Origin: Tulasnella sp. 424
Lineage: Eukaryota; Basidiomycota; Agaricomycetes; Cantharellales; Tulasnellaceae
Assembly (NCBI GenBank): GCA_019633425.1
Contig: WSUB01000254.1
Location: forward strand, 1-44,338
DNA: 44,338 nt
Direction of reading: 5' to 3'
Made by a program: the position numbers and the translations under genes. Below are positions 1 to 10,924 of the stretch, one piece after another (the first letter of the stretch is position 1; each line of letters starts with the position of its first letter). The notes under the pieces were generated by a model, which saw nothing but the letters and a program-made list of their open reading frames with translations, was not told the DNA's origin and searched no databases.

Positions 1-6
1 CGAACC

Positions 7-73
7 CAGCTGCTGAATCAGCCCCACAATGTTGAGGGTCATTTTCTTAATGGTTTCGAAATCGCGTCCACCC
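7..73. repeat. 67-base direct repeat, left copy
   Basis: This stretch, from CAGCTGCTGAATCAGCCCCA onward, is closely matched in the same orientation at 1460-1526. The copies differ at scattered bases and by small compensating indels. On the minus strand the left copy reads openly as a short peptide, while the right copy is one base shorter in the middle and changes frame, so it may descend from an exon of an unrecognised minus-strand gene. The left edge of the window cuts off whatever lies before it. Confidence 0.75.
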
Positions 74-1227
74 CAAATAAAGCTAGCAGGGCCGTGCAAG
101 CCCGGCAGTGCCCGCTACCTTGAGGGAAGGCTGTCTCATGGCAATGTAGACAATATTTGAGGACATCGACGTGATCCATTGTCTCGTACCTAGACAGTAA
201 ATTATAAGAAGACTAGGCCGACCGGAGCGATTTGGACGTGATACAGGTGATGGGGAAGGGCGGTCAACATCAAGACATGGAACTTGTTTTTAAATTTCAT
301 TATTACTATTACTATTCTGCGTGTGTATGGATAAAAGCGGGAGACTTACTGAGTGTACCATGGTAGAAAACTTGCCGTAGCCGCAGTTCACGGAAATCAG
401 GGTAAATGGGTGCGAACCTATGATCAAAGTAAGCCCATACTGAGGCAGTTTGGTTCAGAAGGACTGGAGCTCAAGTCGGCATCGACATTTCATCGCTTTA
501 CTGGCGAGAAAGTTGAAGTAGGTAAGATGGTGCGAACGGGTCCATACTCTGGTCTCTTGGTCGCTCTCGCGCAGGGTTTGGAAATAAATGGAGATGAAGG
601 ACGAGCCTTTTGGAAAGGTCAGTGAGCGAAAGCATGGTATACAATCGGGCGACATACTCCCATGTGACAACGGTCCGAGTCTCTTCCATTTTCCCCAGCC
701 GCAATGCCGTATGACTGCAACCTTACACGGAATTATCTGACGACGTGCTCTCGGGGAGAGGCAAGGGAGGTAGAATCGACACTTATTATCGGCATAAAAA
801 GGAGTGACAGAGTTGCGCGAGAATTCTCGTTGAGACTCGCCTCGGGGGTGGGACATCTAAGTAGACTCAACCACCGAGCTAGCACGCTCGCGCGCAAGTC
901 GTGGCTAGTTCGAATGTCTTTGCAAGCGGTTAGGACGGCACCATCGAGATGATGCTGCCCGGAATATAGTCTATGGCAGCGGCAAGTAAACAAATACATT
1001 ATCTGTTTCTGTTTCTGTTTGAATTCAGCGGTTACAGCAGGCGCGCTGCAGAGCGCCATGCATGACACCGGCAAGTGTTCACGCTGACGGATCCTCTTGA
1101 AAATAATCATCAGCAATGCGGCAGTCGAGAACGAAATCGATCGAGCTCACCACAGCTCCAATTGATATGCATATTGGTGAAGTGTGCAGGACGGGCGGTT
1201 AGCGAGAAGCTAAGGAGTGCGCGCACC
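74..1227. other. Region without a recognisable gene
   Basis: Only short open stretches of up to about 130 codons occur here on either strand. They overlap in conflicting frames and show no family motif, signal peptide or convincing exon chain. The sequence CCCGCTACCTTG at 111-122 is the reverse complement of part of the tandem repeat at 1535-1584. No tRNA, rRNA or transposon coding region was seen. It is probably degraded intergenic or mobile-element DNA. Confidence 0.4.
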
Positions 1228-1407
1228 TCAGCTGCCACTATCATCGCTATAGAGGCTCGCATCTGAAAGACCCGTAGATAATGTGAGGGCGAAGACCACA
1301 AGCGAATAAAATACAATCAACGCATAGGCGGTGAGCTCGTCCCATATTTGGAAGCAGTAGAGGAGTGCACGTGCACTGGTGAACGGACATGACGAGGTGT
1401 GACGTCA
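1228..1407 (-). pseudogene. Hydrophobic open stretch, possible membrane-protein remnant
   Basis: The minus strand is open for about 58 codons and contains a strongly hydrophobic segment, YALIVFYSLVVFALTLSTGL, preceded by an aromatic and charged stretch (CFQIWDEL). This has the look of one transmembrane helix of a fungal multi-pass membrane protein. It has no start codon in good context and stops bracket it. Adjoining frames do not extend it with another helix. It may be a decayed exon or chance; the family is not identified. Confidence 0.2.
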
Positions 1408-1459
1408 GGGAAATCAGCTGGGCATTGAAATTCAAACTCCGCCATCGATAATTCGAGCT

Positions 1460-1526
1460 CAGCTGCTGAATCAGCCCCACAATGTCGACCTCGATTTCTT
1501 AATGGTTTCGAAAATCGGGTCAACCC
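1460..1526. repeat. 67-base direct repeat, right copy
   Basis: This is the right-hand partner of the repeat at 7-73, in the same orientation, with the copies about 1.39 kb apart start to start. Both are followed closely by a CCCGCTACC-type motif: at 111 after the left copy and, inverted, at 1543 after the right copy. The pair suggests a local duplication or the margins of a small element. Confidence 0.75.
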
Positions 1527-1534
1527 TACAAAGA

Positions 1535-1584
1535 CCCACTACCAAGGTAGCGGGAAAAACCCACTACCAAGGTAGCGGGAACTT
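1535..1584. repeat. Two tandem copies of a 25-base hairpin-forming unit
   Basis: The unit CCCACTACCAAGGTAGCGGG plus a short A-rich tail occurs twice head to tail (1535-1559 and 1560-1584). Each unit is itself nearly palindromic: CCACTACC pairs with GGTAGCGG around a two-base loop, with one mismatch. It sits beside the right copy of the 67-base repeat. Such units can be ends of small transposable elements, but no element body was recognised. Confidence 0.8.
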
Positions 1585-1599
1585 CTCTCGAGTTCGACT

Positions 1600-1655
1600 C
1601 AAAAAAAAAAGAAAAGAAAAGAAAAGAAAAGAAAACCAATAATAAAATAAAACAA
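1600..1655. repeat. A-rich AAAAG microsatellite
   Basis: A run of A is followed by several AAAAG units and A-rich sequence. It marks the left border of the region shared with the upstream DNA of the other fungalysin copies. Those copies have a T-rich tract at about the same distance from their genes, so the tract here may be an inverted or unrelated insertion. Confidence 0.8.
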
Positions 1656-2266
1656 ATAAAGCTCGACGCTCAAGTGCACGGTTTTCCTTGGCGAGGAAGC
1701 AACGGCGGTAAAAGTCGGGCATTGCAATACTTGGCGGGGACAATCGGTGTTTGCGCAAGCCACAAAGCCACAAGCCCAACATTAACGCTTCTTCCCTTCC
1801 AACAAGCCCCCAAAAACGTCAGAAAAGGGAATGAATCTGCGTACATACCCGCCGAGCCTGCTGGACGTCGTCGCTTCGGTACACCTCTCCAAAAACTTTG
1901 CTACCATCCCGTCTACAAGAAAAACGACTCCGAACATCGTCTAGTCTCGTACGAAGCACCCTCATCTCATCATTCAAGGAATGGCGATCGATCGAGCCAT
2001 ACATTCAGGGGAAGAAACGCGGGGAGACGTGCATGAAAGGGTCGAGTCTTGGTTATAAGCTTGCACCTCGTAACCAAATTGCAAACTTGCACTGAAAGCC
2101 ACAAGAACCCTTTGCGCGGTGTTTTAGTACCCCCTATACCCATAAAACGCGCTAGCAAGACCAGAAGCGATCCCCCATCCGCCATTCGGACCTCCCCCTT
2201 CCACTCTCTACACACACACTCTTTTCACCTCTCTCATAGTCGCTCTTTACACACACTATCATCACC
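1656..2266 (+). promoter_or_regulatory. Upstream region of fungalysin copy 1
   Basis: About 610 bases are homologous to the DNA before the other four fungalysin genes. The 20-base block TTGGCGGGGACAATCGGTGT is at 1731-1750, 536 bases before the ATG, and is identical in all five copies. A TATA-like CATAAAAC lies at 2141-2148, about 126 bases before the start and weaker than the TATAAAA of copies 2-5. A CT-rich leader runs into the ATG. The change from TATAAAA to CATAAAA could lower expression of this copy; that is inference. Confidence 0.65.
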
Positions 2267-5213
2267 ATGCCAGTATTCAGCAAAGTTACCACGGCCCTAT
2301 CAGCCGTACTGGCTCTCACATCCGTCGTTCATGCAGCTCCACTCCAACCCGTCCCTGCCATCCACGACTACAAACTCTCGACACATCGCCGTGCCTTCGG
2401 CCCCAACAACGTCGAATTCGTCTCTTATCATCCCCGCTCCTCCTACCAGGTAAGCTGACCTAATACTTGTGTTGGCGTCGAACGACTGACTGAACTCGAC
2501 TTGCTTGCAGACCTTCCACAATGGCGACCATTCTCTGCTCTCCCGTTCCGCAAACGCGACCCACCCGTTCGTTCCGCGCGCCGCCACTGCACCCTCTGGA
2601 GTCTCGCCCGAGGTTGAAAACGCGGCAATCGCGTACTTGTCACAGCAAACCGGCATCTCTAAGGATTCGCTCCGCGTTCGTAGCGGGTTCACTAACGACA
2701 TCGGTACCACGCATTGTTATTTGAGCCAGTACCTGGTACGCAGGCTGTCACTGTCCCCCCCTCTCCCTATTCTCCGAAGAAACTGACGTTATTCGTGGGA
2801 CAGAACGGAATCCCCGTCACGAACGGAGTAGCTAACGTCGCGTTCGACAAGACCGGCAAAGTCGTCGCTTTCAGTTCGAACATCGTCAACCCGAGTACGT
2901 GCAACCACCTTTCATCATCATCTTGTTGAACCCTCTGAAGCTGATATTGCGACTGCCTTTTCTTCCCGGAAGCTCAAATCTCCCCGTCCACACCATCCCT
3001 CTCCCAATCCTCCGCTATCAAAGCTGCCCAAAGCTCCCTCGGTCTCATGCGTCTGAGCACCGTTCCCGTAACCCTCTCATACGTCCTCCAACTCGACGCA
3101 ACCAATCCGAGCCGCCAGTCGGCACTCCTGACGCACCAATTCCAACTTCAGTCCCTGGACAAGTCCAAGTGGGTCCAGGCGCACGTCGACGCGACCAATG
3201 CCAAGACACCTAAGGTCGTCCATGTCGTGGACTTTGTTGCGCATGCGACATACAAGGCCCTCGAGTGGAGTAAGCAGGACCCGACGTGGGATGGCGGGTT
3301 CACGATGATCAAGGACCCTCAGGATACGAGTGCTTCGCCGAAGGGGTGGCATACAGATAGTAAGGGGACCTATCCGTATACGATGGGGTGAGTTCCAACG
3401 CTTTGCCGAGAGGGTTTCCTTACGTCCTTGGGGTTTATTTATGCATATTGCTTTTCTTGGGACTATTACAGGAACAACGTCATCTCGTACTATGGGGGCG
3501 ACCTTCCCGATACACCCGCCTTTGACGTGATTGGAAATCTTGCAAAAGACATCACGCTCAGCAAAGAAACGTCAGATGGCGTGTACGACTATACCTGGAA
3601 CCCGGACATGGAACCGATCATCCCGCCGAACACGGACGTCGCTCGCGTTAACGCGTTCTACGTCACCAACACATACCATGACGTCCTGTACAAGTATGGG
3701 TTCACTGAGGCGGCGTTCAACTTCCAGGACGATAATTTTGGGAAAGGAGGAAAGGGGGGCGATAGGATCGAGATGCAGGTCCAATCTTTTTCCGATAGCG
3801 TTCCGCCGCTCAATAACGCCAACTTCGCTACACCTCCCGAGTACGTCGTAATGTTCTCTGCTCTCACCCCACCCTCTTTAACTTCCTTATTGCGGACGCG
3901 TTTGTACTGAATACTCCTTATTTCCTTCATATCCTCTTCCTTTGTCCCCCGACAGCGGTCAACGAGGTCACTGCAACATGTACATCTGGACGGAGACTAA
4001 CCCCATGCGAGATGGTGATTTGGAGAACGATATCATCACCCACGAACTTACGCACGGGTTGACTAACCGGATGACTGATGGTGGTAGTGGCATGTACGTT
4101 GCATTTCCCTTTCCGCCTAACCAGAGAGACCTTTTTTGCTGATGTTCTTGCCTATTTCGTCTTCCCTCCACCCCTTTTTCCTGTTATTCTATCGGTCCTG
4201 GCCCCCATCTATCCCTCTTCATTCGTTTGCTCCGCTCTTCGGGAACTCCAGGGGTCTCCAAACGACCGAATCAGGCGGAATGGGTGAAGGATGGTCCGAC
4301 GCAGTCGCGTTTTGGTCGGAACAAAACTCTACAACACCGGTTGACTTTGTTATGGGAGCCTGGGTTACCAACGACCCCGCAGGCATCCGGAGCCACCCGT
4401 ACTCGACGAATATGAAAACCAACCCGCTCACTTATGGTGACCTTCAGACCAAGACCGAAGGTGAGTTCTGGATCCCTTCCAAGTTCATTCCTTTCCTCCT
4501 CCTCCTCCTCCTCCCCTTCCCCTTCCTTCGACTTGGCAGTCCGTCCCTATTCGGACCTGGCTTGTCGGCGTTTCGACTCGGCGTGGCATCGTTACTGACG
4601 TCTTCCCCCTCCACCCTTTCCCCGAACTACTCCACTGTAGTTCATGACATCGGAGAAGTCTGGGCGATGACGCTCATAGAAGTGTATTGGGCACTCGTCG
4701 CTGCACAGTAGGTCTCCGTTTCTTCGTTGCTAGTCCGATTTCGTGCCATCCTCACCTCGTCCGCTGTCTTTATTACGTAGTGGCTTCTCCCCAAAGATTG
4801 GGGACCCTACCAAAGCCGAAGGAAACATCGTCTTCCTGCATCTTCTTGTCGACGGTCTCCCGCTCCAAGGTTACAACCCGACGTTCGTCGTCGCACGTAA
4901 TGGTGCGTCTTTCTCCCATTTCCATTCCCACTTCGTCTATTTCGTCTTCAACTATTCTTTAACGATGCTAATGACGGGACGCATTTCTTTGTTGTCTTTC
5001 AGCCATCATTCAGGCCGACGCAAACCGATATGGCGGGGCGAACAAATGCACTCTCTGGAAGGTACGTGTTCATAGAAACCCTACACCTGATTCATTCGTG
5101 TTAATCTGATATGGCATTTCCAACACCTTTACTTGTAGGCGTTTGCCAAGCGTGGATTGGGGGTGAAGGCTGCAAACTACAGCAACGACTTCTCGGCTCC
5201 CAACGGTTGCTAA
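2267..5213 (+). CDS. Secreted fungalysin metalloprotease (peptidase M36), copy 1
   Basis: An extracellular zinc endopeptidase of the fungalysin family, which digests proteins outside the cell. Eleven exons can be placed by GT-AG sites and conserved phase: 2267-2449, 2511-2735, 2804-2894, 2973-3387, 3472-3840, 3956-4093, 4252-4460, 4641-4707, 4781-4902, 5003-5061 and 5139-5213. They give 650 residues, normal for the family. Residues 1-23 are a signal peptide ending VHA. A propeptide with the FTP-type fold spans about 90-167, and the catalytic domain about 240-645. HELTH at residues 457-461 (DNA 4041-4055) supplies two zinc-binding histidines and the catalytic Glu458; GEGWSD supplies the third ligand, Glu486. 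Unlike its paralogs it lacks two conserved cysteines (Gly475 and Tyr597 instead). The ATG is the one shared by all copies. It converges on an F-box fragment downstream. Confidence 0.93.
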
Positions 5214-5451
5214 AAGAGGGTGTTTTTCCGACCCTCTTGTCCGTTAGAGGACACGTTTCATCTTCTCCCTCGTATTCACTCTCGTTTTCTGACTCGAACA
5301 ACCCCTCACGCTCCTTTTTGTCTTGTCATTCGCTCCTAAAGCTTTTGATACTTTGTATGATTACGTCACTGGAATACCCGAATTTTCTTAAGTGTACAGA
5401 AAGAGTAAGTCCTGGTGACGGGATAGTCTAAGTCCGCAAGGGTCCGTAACT

Positions 5452-6352
5452 GCCTCCCGTCCCTCTGCAGCCCCACTCGTTCGACGACCCTGGGTAGTCG
5501 TTCCTTTCATATGGAACTGACGGAATGGTAACTGCATAAATCAGTGACTGCTTCAGCCATCTGTTCCTTCGTCAATCGCCATCCCTTCACGACTTGGCTA
5601 TTGTTGGATGACAAGTTGAACCAGGGAATCGAACCCTGGCCTCGTTCGGCGCCACTCCACATCGCCTCGTAGTGGCTCGAGAGTGCACCCATCGCATTCG
5701 ATTAACGTGAGCCAGTGAAGTCGGAGACACGTTGTTCCAAGGCAGAGTAGCCATTTGTTCCCGCCAAATTCTACATAGTCGAACGTCAACGCTTTGGGCT
5801 GCGGAAGTCCAGCTAAGGCGCCTTCCGGGGGCACAAGCTTTACTGGATCTGAAGAGGGTCTGGCAAAGCCGACAGATGGAATTCGTGTTCCGATACATGG
5901 GCCGATTAGATTTGAGAATGGGCGGTATTCGGATAAGGGTGCAAGTAAGCCGAGACTGAGTGTGGCTTCGGCTGGCCTCCGGATTAGGAAGTACGATAGA
6001 AGCTTGGGGAGGGCGAGAGAGCCGAGAACCGTGTCCTGGTCTACTTTGGGGAGAGCGATCGAGAGTTCCGTCAAAGAAGAGTGGGATATCCGCGGTGGTG
6101 ATGCGTCCAGTAGACCAAATGAGAGGGGATTGTTGGAGATCCGACTGGGAGAGGCGATTTGAAGTGCACGGCGGCTGGGGAGAGAAATAAGAACGCGGTG
6201 TATGGACTTGGCGTTCTTGACGGCCCCGGCTGTCGCAAAGTAGGGGTATAGAAGGTGAAGGACTTGCAGCGCATGGAACCTGGTCATAGAATAACCATAC
6301 GGAAAGCCCTCTAGGACGAGCTCCTTCAGGCTCGGCGCTTCTCCGTGGACGG
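5452..6352 (-). pseudogene. F-box/LRR gene 3' fragment A (alpha subfamily)
   Basis: This matches the C-terminal two thirds of the intact alpha gene at 25460-26944, from the part reading GEAPSLKELVLEGFPYGY to near its end. The F-box half is absent. A long part stays in one frame, but a Trp codon in the conserved VIQQW stretch is TAG (stop at 5598-5600), and the normal stop at the end is lost. Homology ends abruptly near 6352, where unrelated sequence begins. Fragment C at 15507-16400 has the same junction, so truncation came before duplication. Confidence 0.85.
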
Positions 6353-6689
6353 ACGTTCCATTTTGCCAAACACCAGATTTATCAAGCAGAGGAGCCGCCT
6401 CTAGGCACCGTCTTGCACGTTACTGAAGCGATGAATTCAAGGCGTGCAGGTTATCCGTAACTTGGTTTTACTTCTGCTGGCACTGTAAGTCCTTCTTTTA
6501 CGAACGCGGGGTCCTATTGCAGAACTTCATAAGATTATGTATATTTATCGAACTATCAGGGTGTACAAGTGTTTCCTGCATACAATTAATCCTTATGCTC
6601 ATGTTTAAATTTCCTAAACTATAGCCCCTCTACAGAAATCGATTGTGCAAGGGGTCATACAAGCCTAGCTATGCAAAGAGGGCGAGTTC
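6353..6689. repeat. Duplicated non-coding block (copy 1)
   Basis: This stretch follows the F-box truncation point and is repeated with small indels at about 16401-16705. It contains no convincing reading frame. It is A+T richer than its surroundings around 6530-6630. It probably represents DNA downstream of the unknown minus-strand remnant at 6690-6980. Confidence 0.7.
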
Positions 6690-6980
6690 GATGGTCTTCA
6701 GTTGAAGTGCGGATGGAATCTGCTGCCGGAGAACTATATTCTCCGTCCAAATCGTTGCTGCTGTCTTCCTTCTCGCTATGATCAGGTATCGTTAGCTGTG
6801 CCTTTGTTTTCATGTTAGAAAAAGACAAGCGCCTGAATTGCGATAGTCATCAAGCCGAAGTGTTCCTCTGTTTCATCCGCTGACAGGAGCACGCCAATCG
6901 TCGAGATACTGCTCTTCTTGCGTCGTCCTAAATATCGCTACTGCGCGATGTCGGGACCCGATCCCAACTGACTTATACCG
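6690..6980 (-). pseudogene. Unknown minus-strand gene remnant, copy 1
   Basis: The minus strand keeps the pattern QLGSGPDIAQ, a stop, then RYLGRR and ISTIGVLLSADETEEHF, which is open in the third copy at 16706-17053. Here the Tyr codon after Ala-Gln is TAG, and the frame is further disrupted near 6840. The family is not recognised. It lies between the F-box fragment and the fungalysin promoter block in units 1, 2 and 3, so it belonged to the duplicated segment. Confidence 0.45.
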
Positions 6981-7845
6981 GGGGAGCAGTGCCTCCACGC
7001 GCCGCGACGATCGAACCTGTTGGCTTGCTTTCGGAGCCGACCTGGCCGCCCAGAACGTGTCTGGCACTGGGAGAGGGCCAAGTGACGTCACTGTCATCTG
7101 GACAAACAACGACGCAAGTTTCCATCTTTTTTCTTTTTTTTTCAAATTTGACCACCATCATCAACTACAAGTCAAATAAAATAAAACTCATGGTCAGCGC
7201 TCACGGTCCTCCAGGGTTGGGTGGTGCTAATTATGGGAACGAACGGCGATAATAGCCTTTGGGCATTGGCGGGGACAATCGGTGTTCTGCTCAAGCCACA
7301 AGCCCATCATTAAACGCTTCTTCCCTTCCAACAAGCCAAACTACCCTGTCCCGCGTCTCAAAAAGGTTAGAAAAAGGACATCAGCATGCGTACACTGCGA
7401 ACCCGCTGGACGTCGTCCGCCCCGTTAACCTCTCCAGAAACTTTGTAACCATCGCGTCCACGTGACGAATAAAGACTCCGAACAACGCTCTATTCTTGCA
7501 CGAAGCACCCCCATCTCGTTCTTCAAGGGATGGCGATTGATCGAGCCATATATTCAGGGGAAGAAAGGCGGCGTGCGTGCATGAAAGGGTCGATTCGGTG
7601 TTATAAGCTTGCAGAGCATGGCACCTCGCAATCAAATTACAAACTGGCGCTAAAAAGCCACAGGAACACTTTGCGCCATCGTTTTCAGCAAGTGAGATGT
7701 TTTTGTACGCCAATCGCCCATACAGTACCTATAAAACTCGCTAGCAAGACCACAGGCGATCCGCCATCCCGACCCCTTCCACTCTCTACACACTCTCTTT
7801 TCACCTCTCTCATAGTCGCTCTTTACACACGCTATCATCATCGTC
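6981..7845 (+). promoter_or_regulatory. Upstream region of fungalysin copy 2
   Basis: This is homologous to the upstream DNA of copies 3, 4 and 5. It holds a perfect TGACGTCA palindrome at 7083-7090 (763 bases before the ATG), a T-rich tract near 7125-7143, the invariant 20-base block at 7266-7285, TATAAAA at 7730-7736 (116 bases before the ATG) and a CT-rich leader. TGACGTCA is the classic CRE-type site for bZIP factors; its role here is untested. Confidence 0.65.
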
Positions 7846-10741
7846 ATGCCAGTATTCAGCAAAGTCACCACGGCCCTATCAGCCGTACTGGCTCTCACCT
7901 CTGTCATTCATGCAGCTCCGCTCCAACCCGCACCTGTCATCCACGACTACAAGCTCTCGACACATCGCCGCACCTTCGGCCCTCACAACGTCGAGTTCGT
8001 CTCTTACCATCCTCGTTCCTCCTACCAGGTAAGCAGACCCACCTACTTCTGTCGGCGTAGAACGTTGTCCGATCACTAACTGGGCTCGGCTTTCTTGCAG
8101 ACCTTCCACGGTGGCGACCACTCCCTCCTCTCCCGCTCCGCAAACGCCACCCACCCGTTCGTTCCCCGCGACGCCACTGCACTCTCTGGAGTCTCGCCCG
8201 ACGTCGAAAACGCCGCAATCTCGTACCTGTCCGAGCAAACCGGTATCCCAAAGGATTCGCTCCGCGTCCATAGCGGGTTCACCAATGACATCGGTACGAC
8301 CCACTGTTATTTGACCCAGTATCTGGTACGTGCATCATCAGCCTTCCGCTTCCTTGAAGACGTGTAAGTTAACTTCGGTTATTTGCGGACAGAACGGAAT
8401 TCCCGTCTCGAACGCAATGACCAACATCGCGTTCGACAAGACCGGTAAAGTCGTCGCGTTCGGTTCGAACATGGTCAACCCGAGTGCGTGCATCCACCTT
8501 TCCCCTTTCTCTTCTTCAACCACCTTCAGCTGACATACAAATGCACCTTGTTCCTCCGGGCAGCCCAAATCTCCTCGCCAACACCATCACTCTCCCAATC
8601 CTCCGCCATCAAAGCCGCTGAAAGCTCCCTGAGCCTCACCCGCCTCGACTCTGTCCCCGTGACCCTCTCATACGTCTTGCAACCCGATCCTACCGACCCT
8701 TCTCGCAAATGGGCACTTCTGACGCACCAGTTCCAACTGCGAAACGCCGAGGTATCCAGGTGGGTGCAGGCGCACATCGACGCGACCAACGCCAAAACCG
8801 GCAACGTCGTCCATGTCGTGGATTTCGTCGCGGACGCTGCGTATCGCGTGCTTCCGTGGAAAAACCAAGACCCGACGGAGGTTAACAATCAGCTCGTATT
8901 GGTTACGAATCCGCAGGATTCAGCGGCCTCGCCGAAGGGGTGGCATACGGTTGGTAATTTCGAGTATACGGAGACGAGAGGGTGAGCGCCCAAACCCTCG
9001 TGTCGGCATGACCGGGTTCCGGTTTACGTCGGTGTTTATTCATGCAGTGTTGCTTTTTCTGGGACTTCTACAGGAACAACGTATTTTCGTACTACCAACT
9101 GCAGGTTTCCTCTATGAATACTCTCCAACTCGGGAGCCAGCAAAATTGGCCCGGTCAAGTCTACGACTACAAGTGGAGCCCCGATAGAGATCCAAATGCC
9201 TTAGGCACGCACAACTTGGACGTCGCACGCGTTAACGCGTTCTACGTCGCGAACGCGTTCCACGACGTCCTATACAAATACGGGTTCACCGAGAAGTCGT
9301 TCAACTTCCAGATTGATAACTAAGGGAAAGGAGGAAAGGGGAACGATTCCATCCAGATGCAGGTTCAAGATGGTGCCGGTGAAAACAACGCCTACTTCGT
9401 TACGCCTCCCGAGTACGTCGTTACACGTTCCTTTCCACCCTTTTGAATCGTAATGGGCGCGTTGTACTGAATACTCCTTATTTTCTTCATCTCGCCATAT
9501 CGCTGTGCTCCTCGACAGCGGTCAAGCAGGTCACTGCAGCATGTTCCTCTGGACCCTGACTACCCCCGAGCGAGATGGTGATTTGGAGAACGATATCATC
9601 ACCCATGAGCTTACGCATGGGCTGACTAACCGGATGACTGGTGGTGGTACTAGCGGGTACGTTGCATTTCCTTTCCCCTATTACCAGTGAGACTTTTATG
9701 TTCTTTGCCGATTTTTTCTGCCCTCCACCCCCTTTTCCCCCTTCCTTCTTTCGATCTTGACGCCCATCTCCCCTCTTCATACGTTCGCCCCGCTCCCCCG
9801 GAAACTGAAGATGTCTCCAAACGCTCGAAGCAGGCGGAATGGGCGAAGGATGGTCCGACACGGTCGCGTTTTGGTCGGAACAAACCTCGACAACGGTGGC
9901 TGATTTCGTTTTGGGGGCCTGGGTTACCAACAACCCCAAGGGCATCCGGACCTACCCGTATTCGAGGAATACGCAAACCAATCCGTACAAGTATTCTGAT
10001 GTTAGGACCTGGAATGAGGGTGAGTTTTGGATTCCATCGAAGCTTTGTTTCTTTCTACCCCGTCCCCATCCTCGTCTTGGCCATCCGGTCTTGGCTGTTG
10101 GTGTTTCGGCTTGAAGTGGCAATCGTTATTGACATCTCCAGTTCCCTTTCATCTTTTTCTCGATACCGCAGTGCATGCCATTGGAGAAATCTGGGCGACA
10201 ATGCTGGTAGAAGTGTATGGGGCGCTCGTCGACAATCAGTACGTTTGCGTCTCTTCCTTGACGGTCCGATTTCATACCATCCTCACCTCGTCCGTTGGCT
10301 GTTTGTTTCACGCAGTGGCTGTGCTAAGGACAATGCGAACCCGAATCAAACCCAAGGAAACATTGTCTTCCTGCATCTCCTCGTCGACGCTCTCTCGCTC
10401 CAACCTTGCAACCCGACCTTCGTCAAGGCACGTGATGGTACGTTTTTCATTTCCCCTTGGCATACTTCTGTTTTCGGTTATTCTTCAACGACGCTAATAA
10501 CCTGACGCGTCTCTTTTTTTTTATTCAGCCATTATTCAAGCCGACACAAACCGATATAAGGGAACTAACAAGTGCTTGCTCTGGAAGGTACGTGTTCACA
10601 AAACCGCATTACACCTGACTCATTCGTGTTGATCTGATATGGCATTTCCAACACCTTTACTTGTAGGCGCTTGCCAAGCGTGGATTAGGAGTCAATGCTG
10701 CAAACTACAGCAACGACTTCTCGACTCCCGACGGTTGCTAA
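7846..10741 (+). pseudogene. Fungalysin metalloprotease (M36), copy 2, broken by a nonsense codon
   Basis: It has the same 11-exon layout: 7846-8028, 8101-8325, 8393-8483, 8564-8981, 9074-9412, 9519-9656, 9811-10019, 10172-10238, 10316-10437, 10529-10587 and 10667-10741. All splice sites and phases are kept and would give 641 residues. In exon 5, however, codon 389 is TAA (9321-9323) where the paralogs have Tyr or Phe, in the motif FQ-DN-x-GKGG. The predicted product stops before the HELTH site (9604-9618) and keeps only the signal peptide, propeptide and start of the catalytic domain. No other damage is seen, so the loss is recent or the base is an error. An extra Cys (GCAKD) starts exon 9. 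Confidence 0.9.
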
Positions 10742-10924
10742 AAGAGGACTCTCGTTTTTTGACTCAAACAACCCCTCACGCTCCTTTTTGTCTTGTCATT
10801 CGCTCCTAAAGCCTTTGATACTTTGTATAAATACGTCACTGGAATACCCGAGTTTTCTTATGTAAGTGTACAGAAAGAGTAAGTCCTGGCGACAGGACAG
10901 TCTAATTCTGCAAGGGTCCGTAAC

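Noticed and set aside
353..625. Plus-strand 90-codon frame starting MYHGRK
   Set aside because: It is isolated, has no family resemblance and overlaps equally long frames on the other strand.
455..1116. Overlapping minus-strand open frames of 127-133 codons
   Set aside because: They overlap in conflicting frames and have no recognisable motif, start context or splice pattern.
1600..1655. A-rich tract as the poly(A) tail of a retroposed element
   Set aside because: It is a patterned AAAAG microsatellite with no reverse-transcribed body or target-site duplication visible next to it.
2300..2710. Minus-strand frame antisense to fungalysin exons 1-2, repeated in each copy (for example 7879-8304, 12506-12907, 17990-18403)
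   Set aside because: It mirrors the coding bias of the real plus-strand exons and crosses their introns; it is a shadow.
5794..6162. Plus-strand frames opposite F-box fragments (also 11270-11512, 15897-16259, 25803-26264)
   Set aside because: They are antisense shadows of the minus-strand F-box sequence.
9687..10505. Long plus-strand frame of 272 codons in fungalysin copy 2
   Set aside because: It runs through introns 6-9 in a frame different from the conserved exon frame and lacks any M36 motif of its own.
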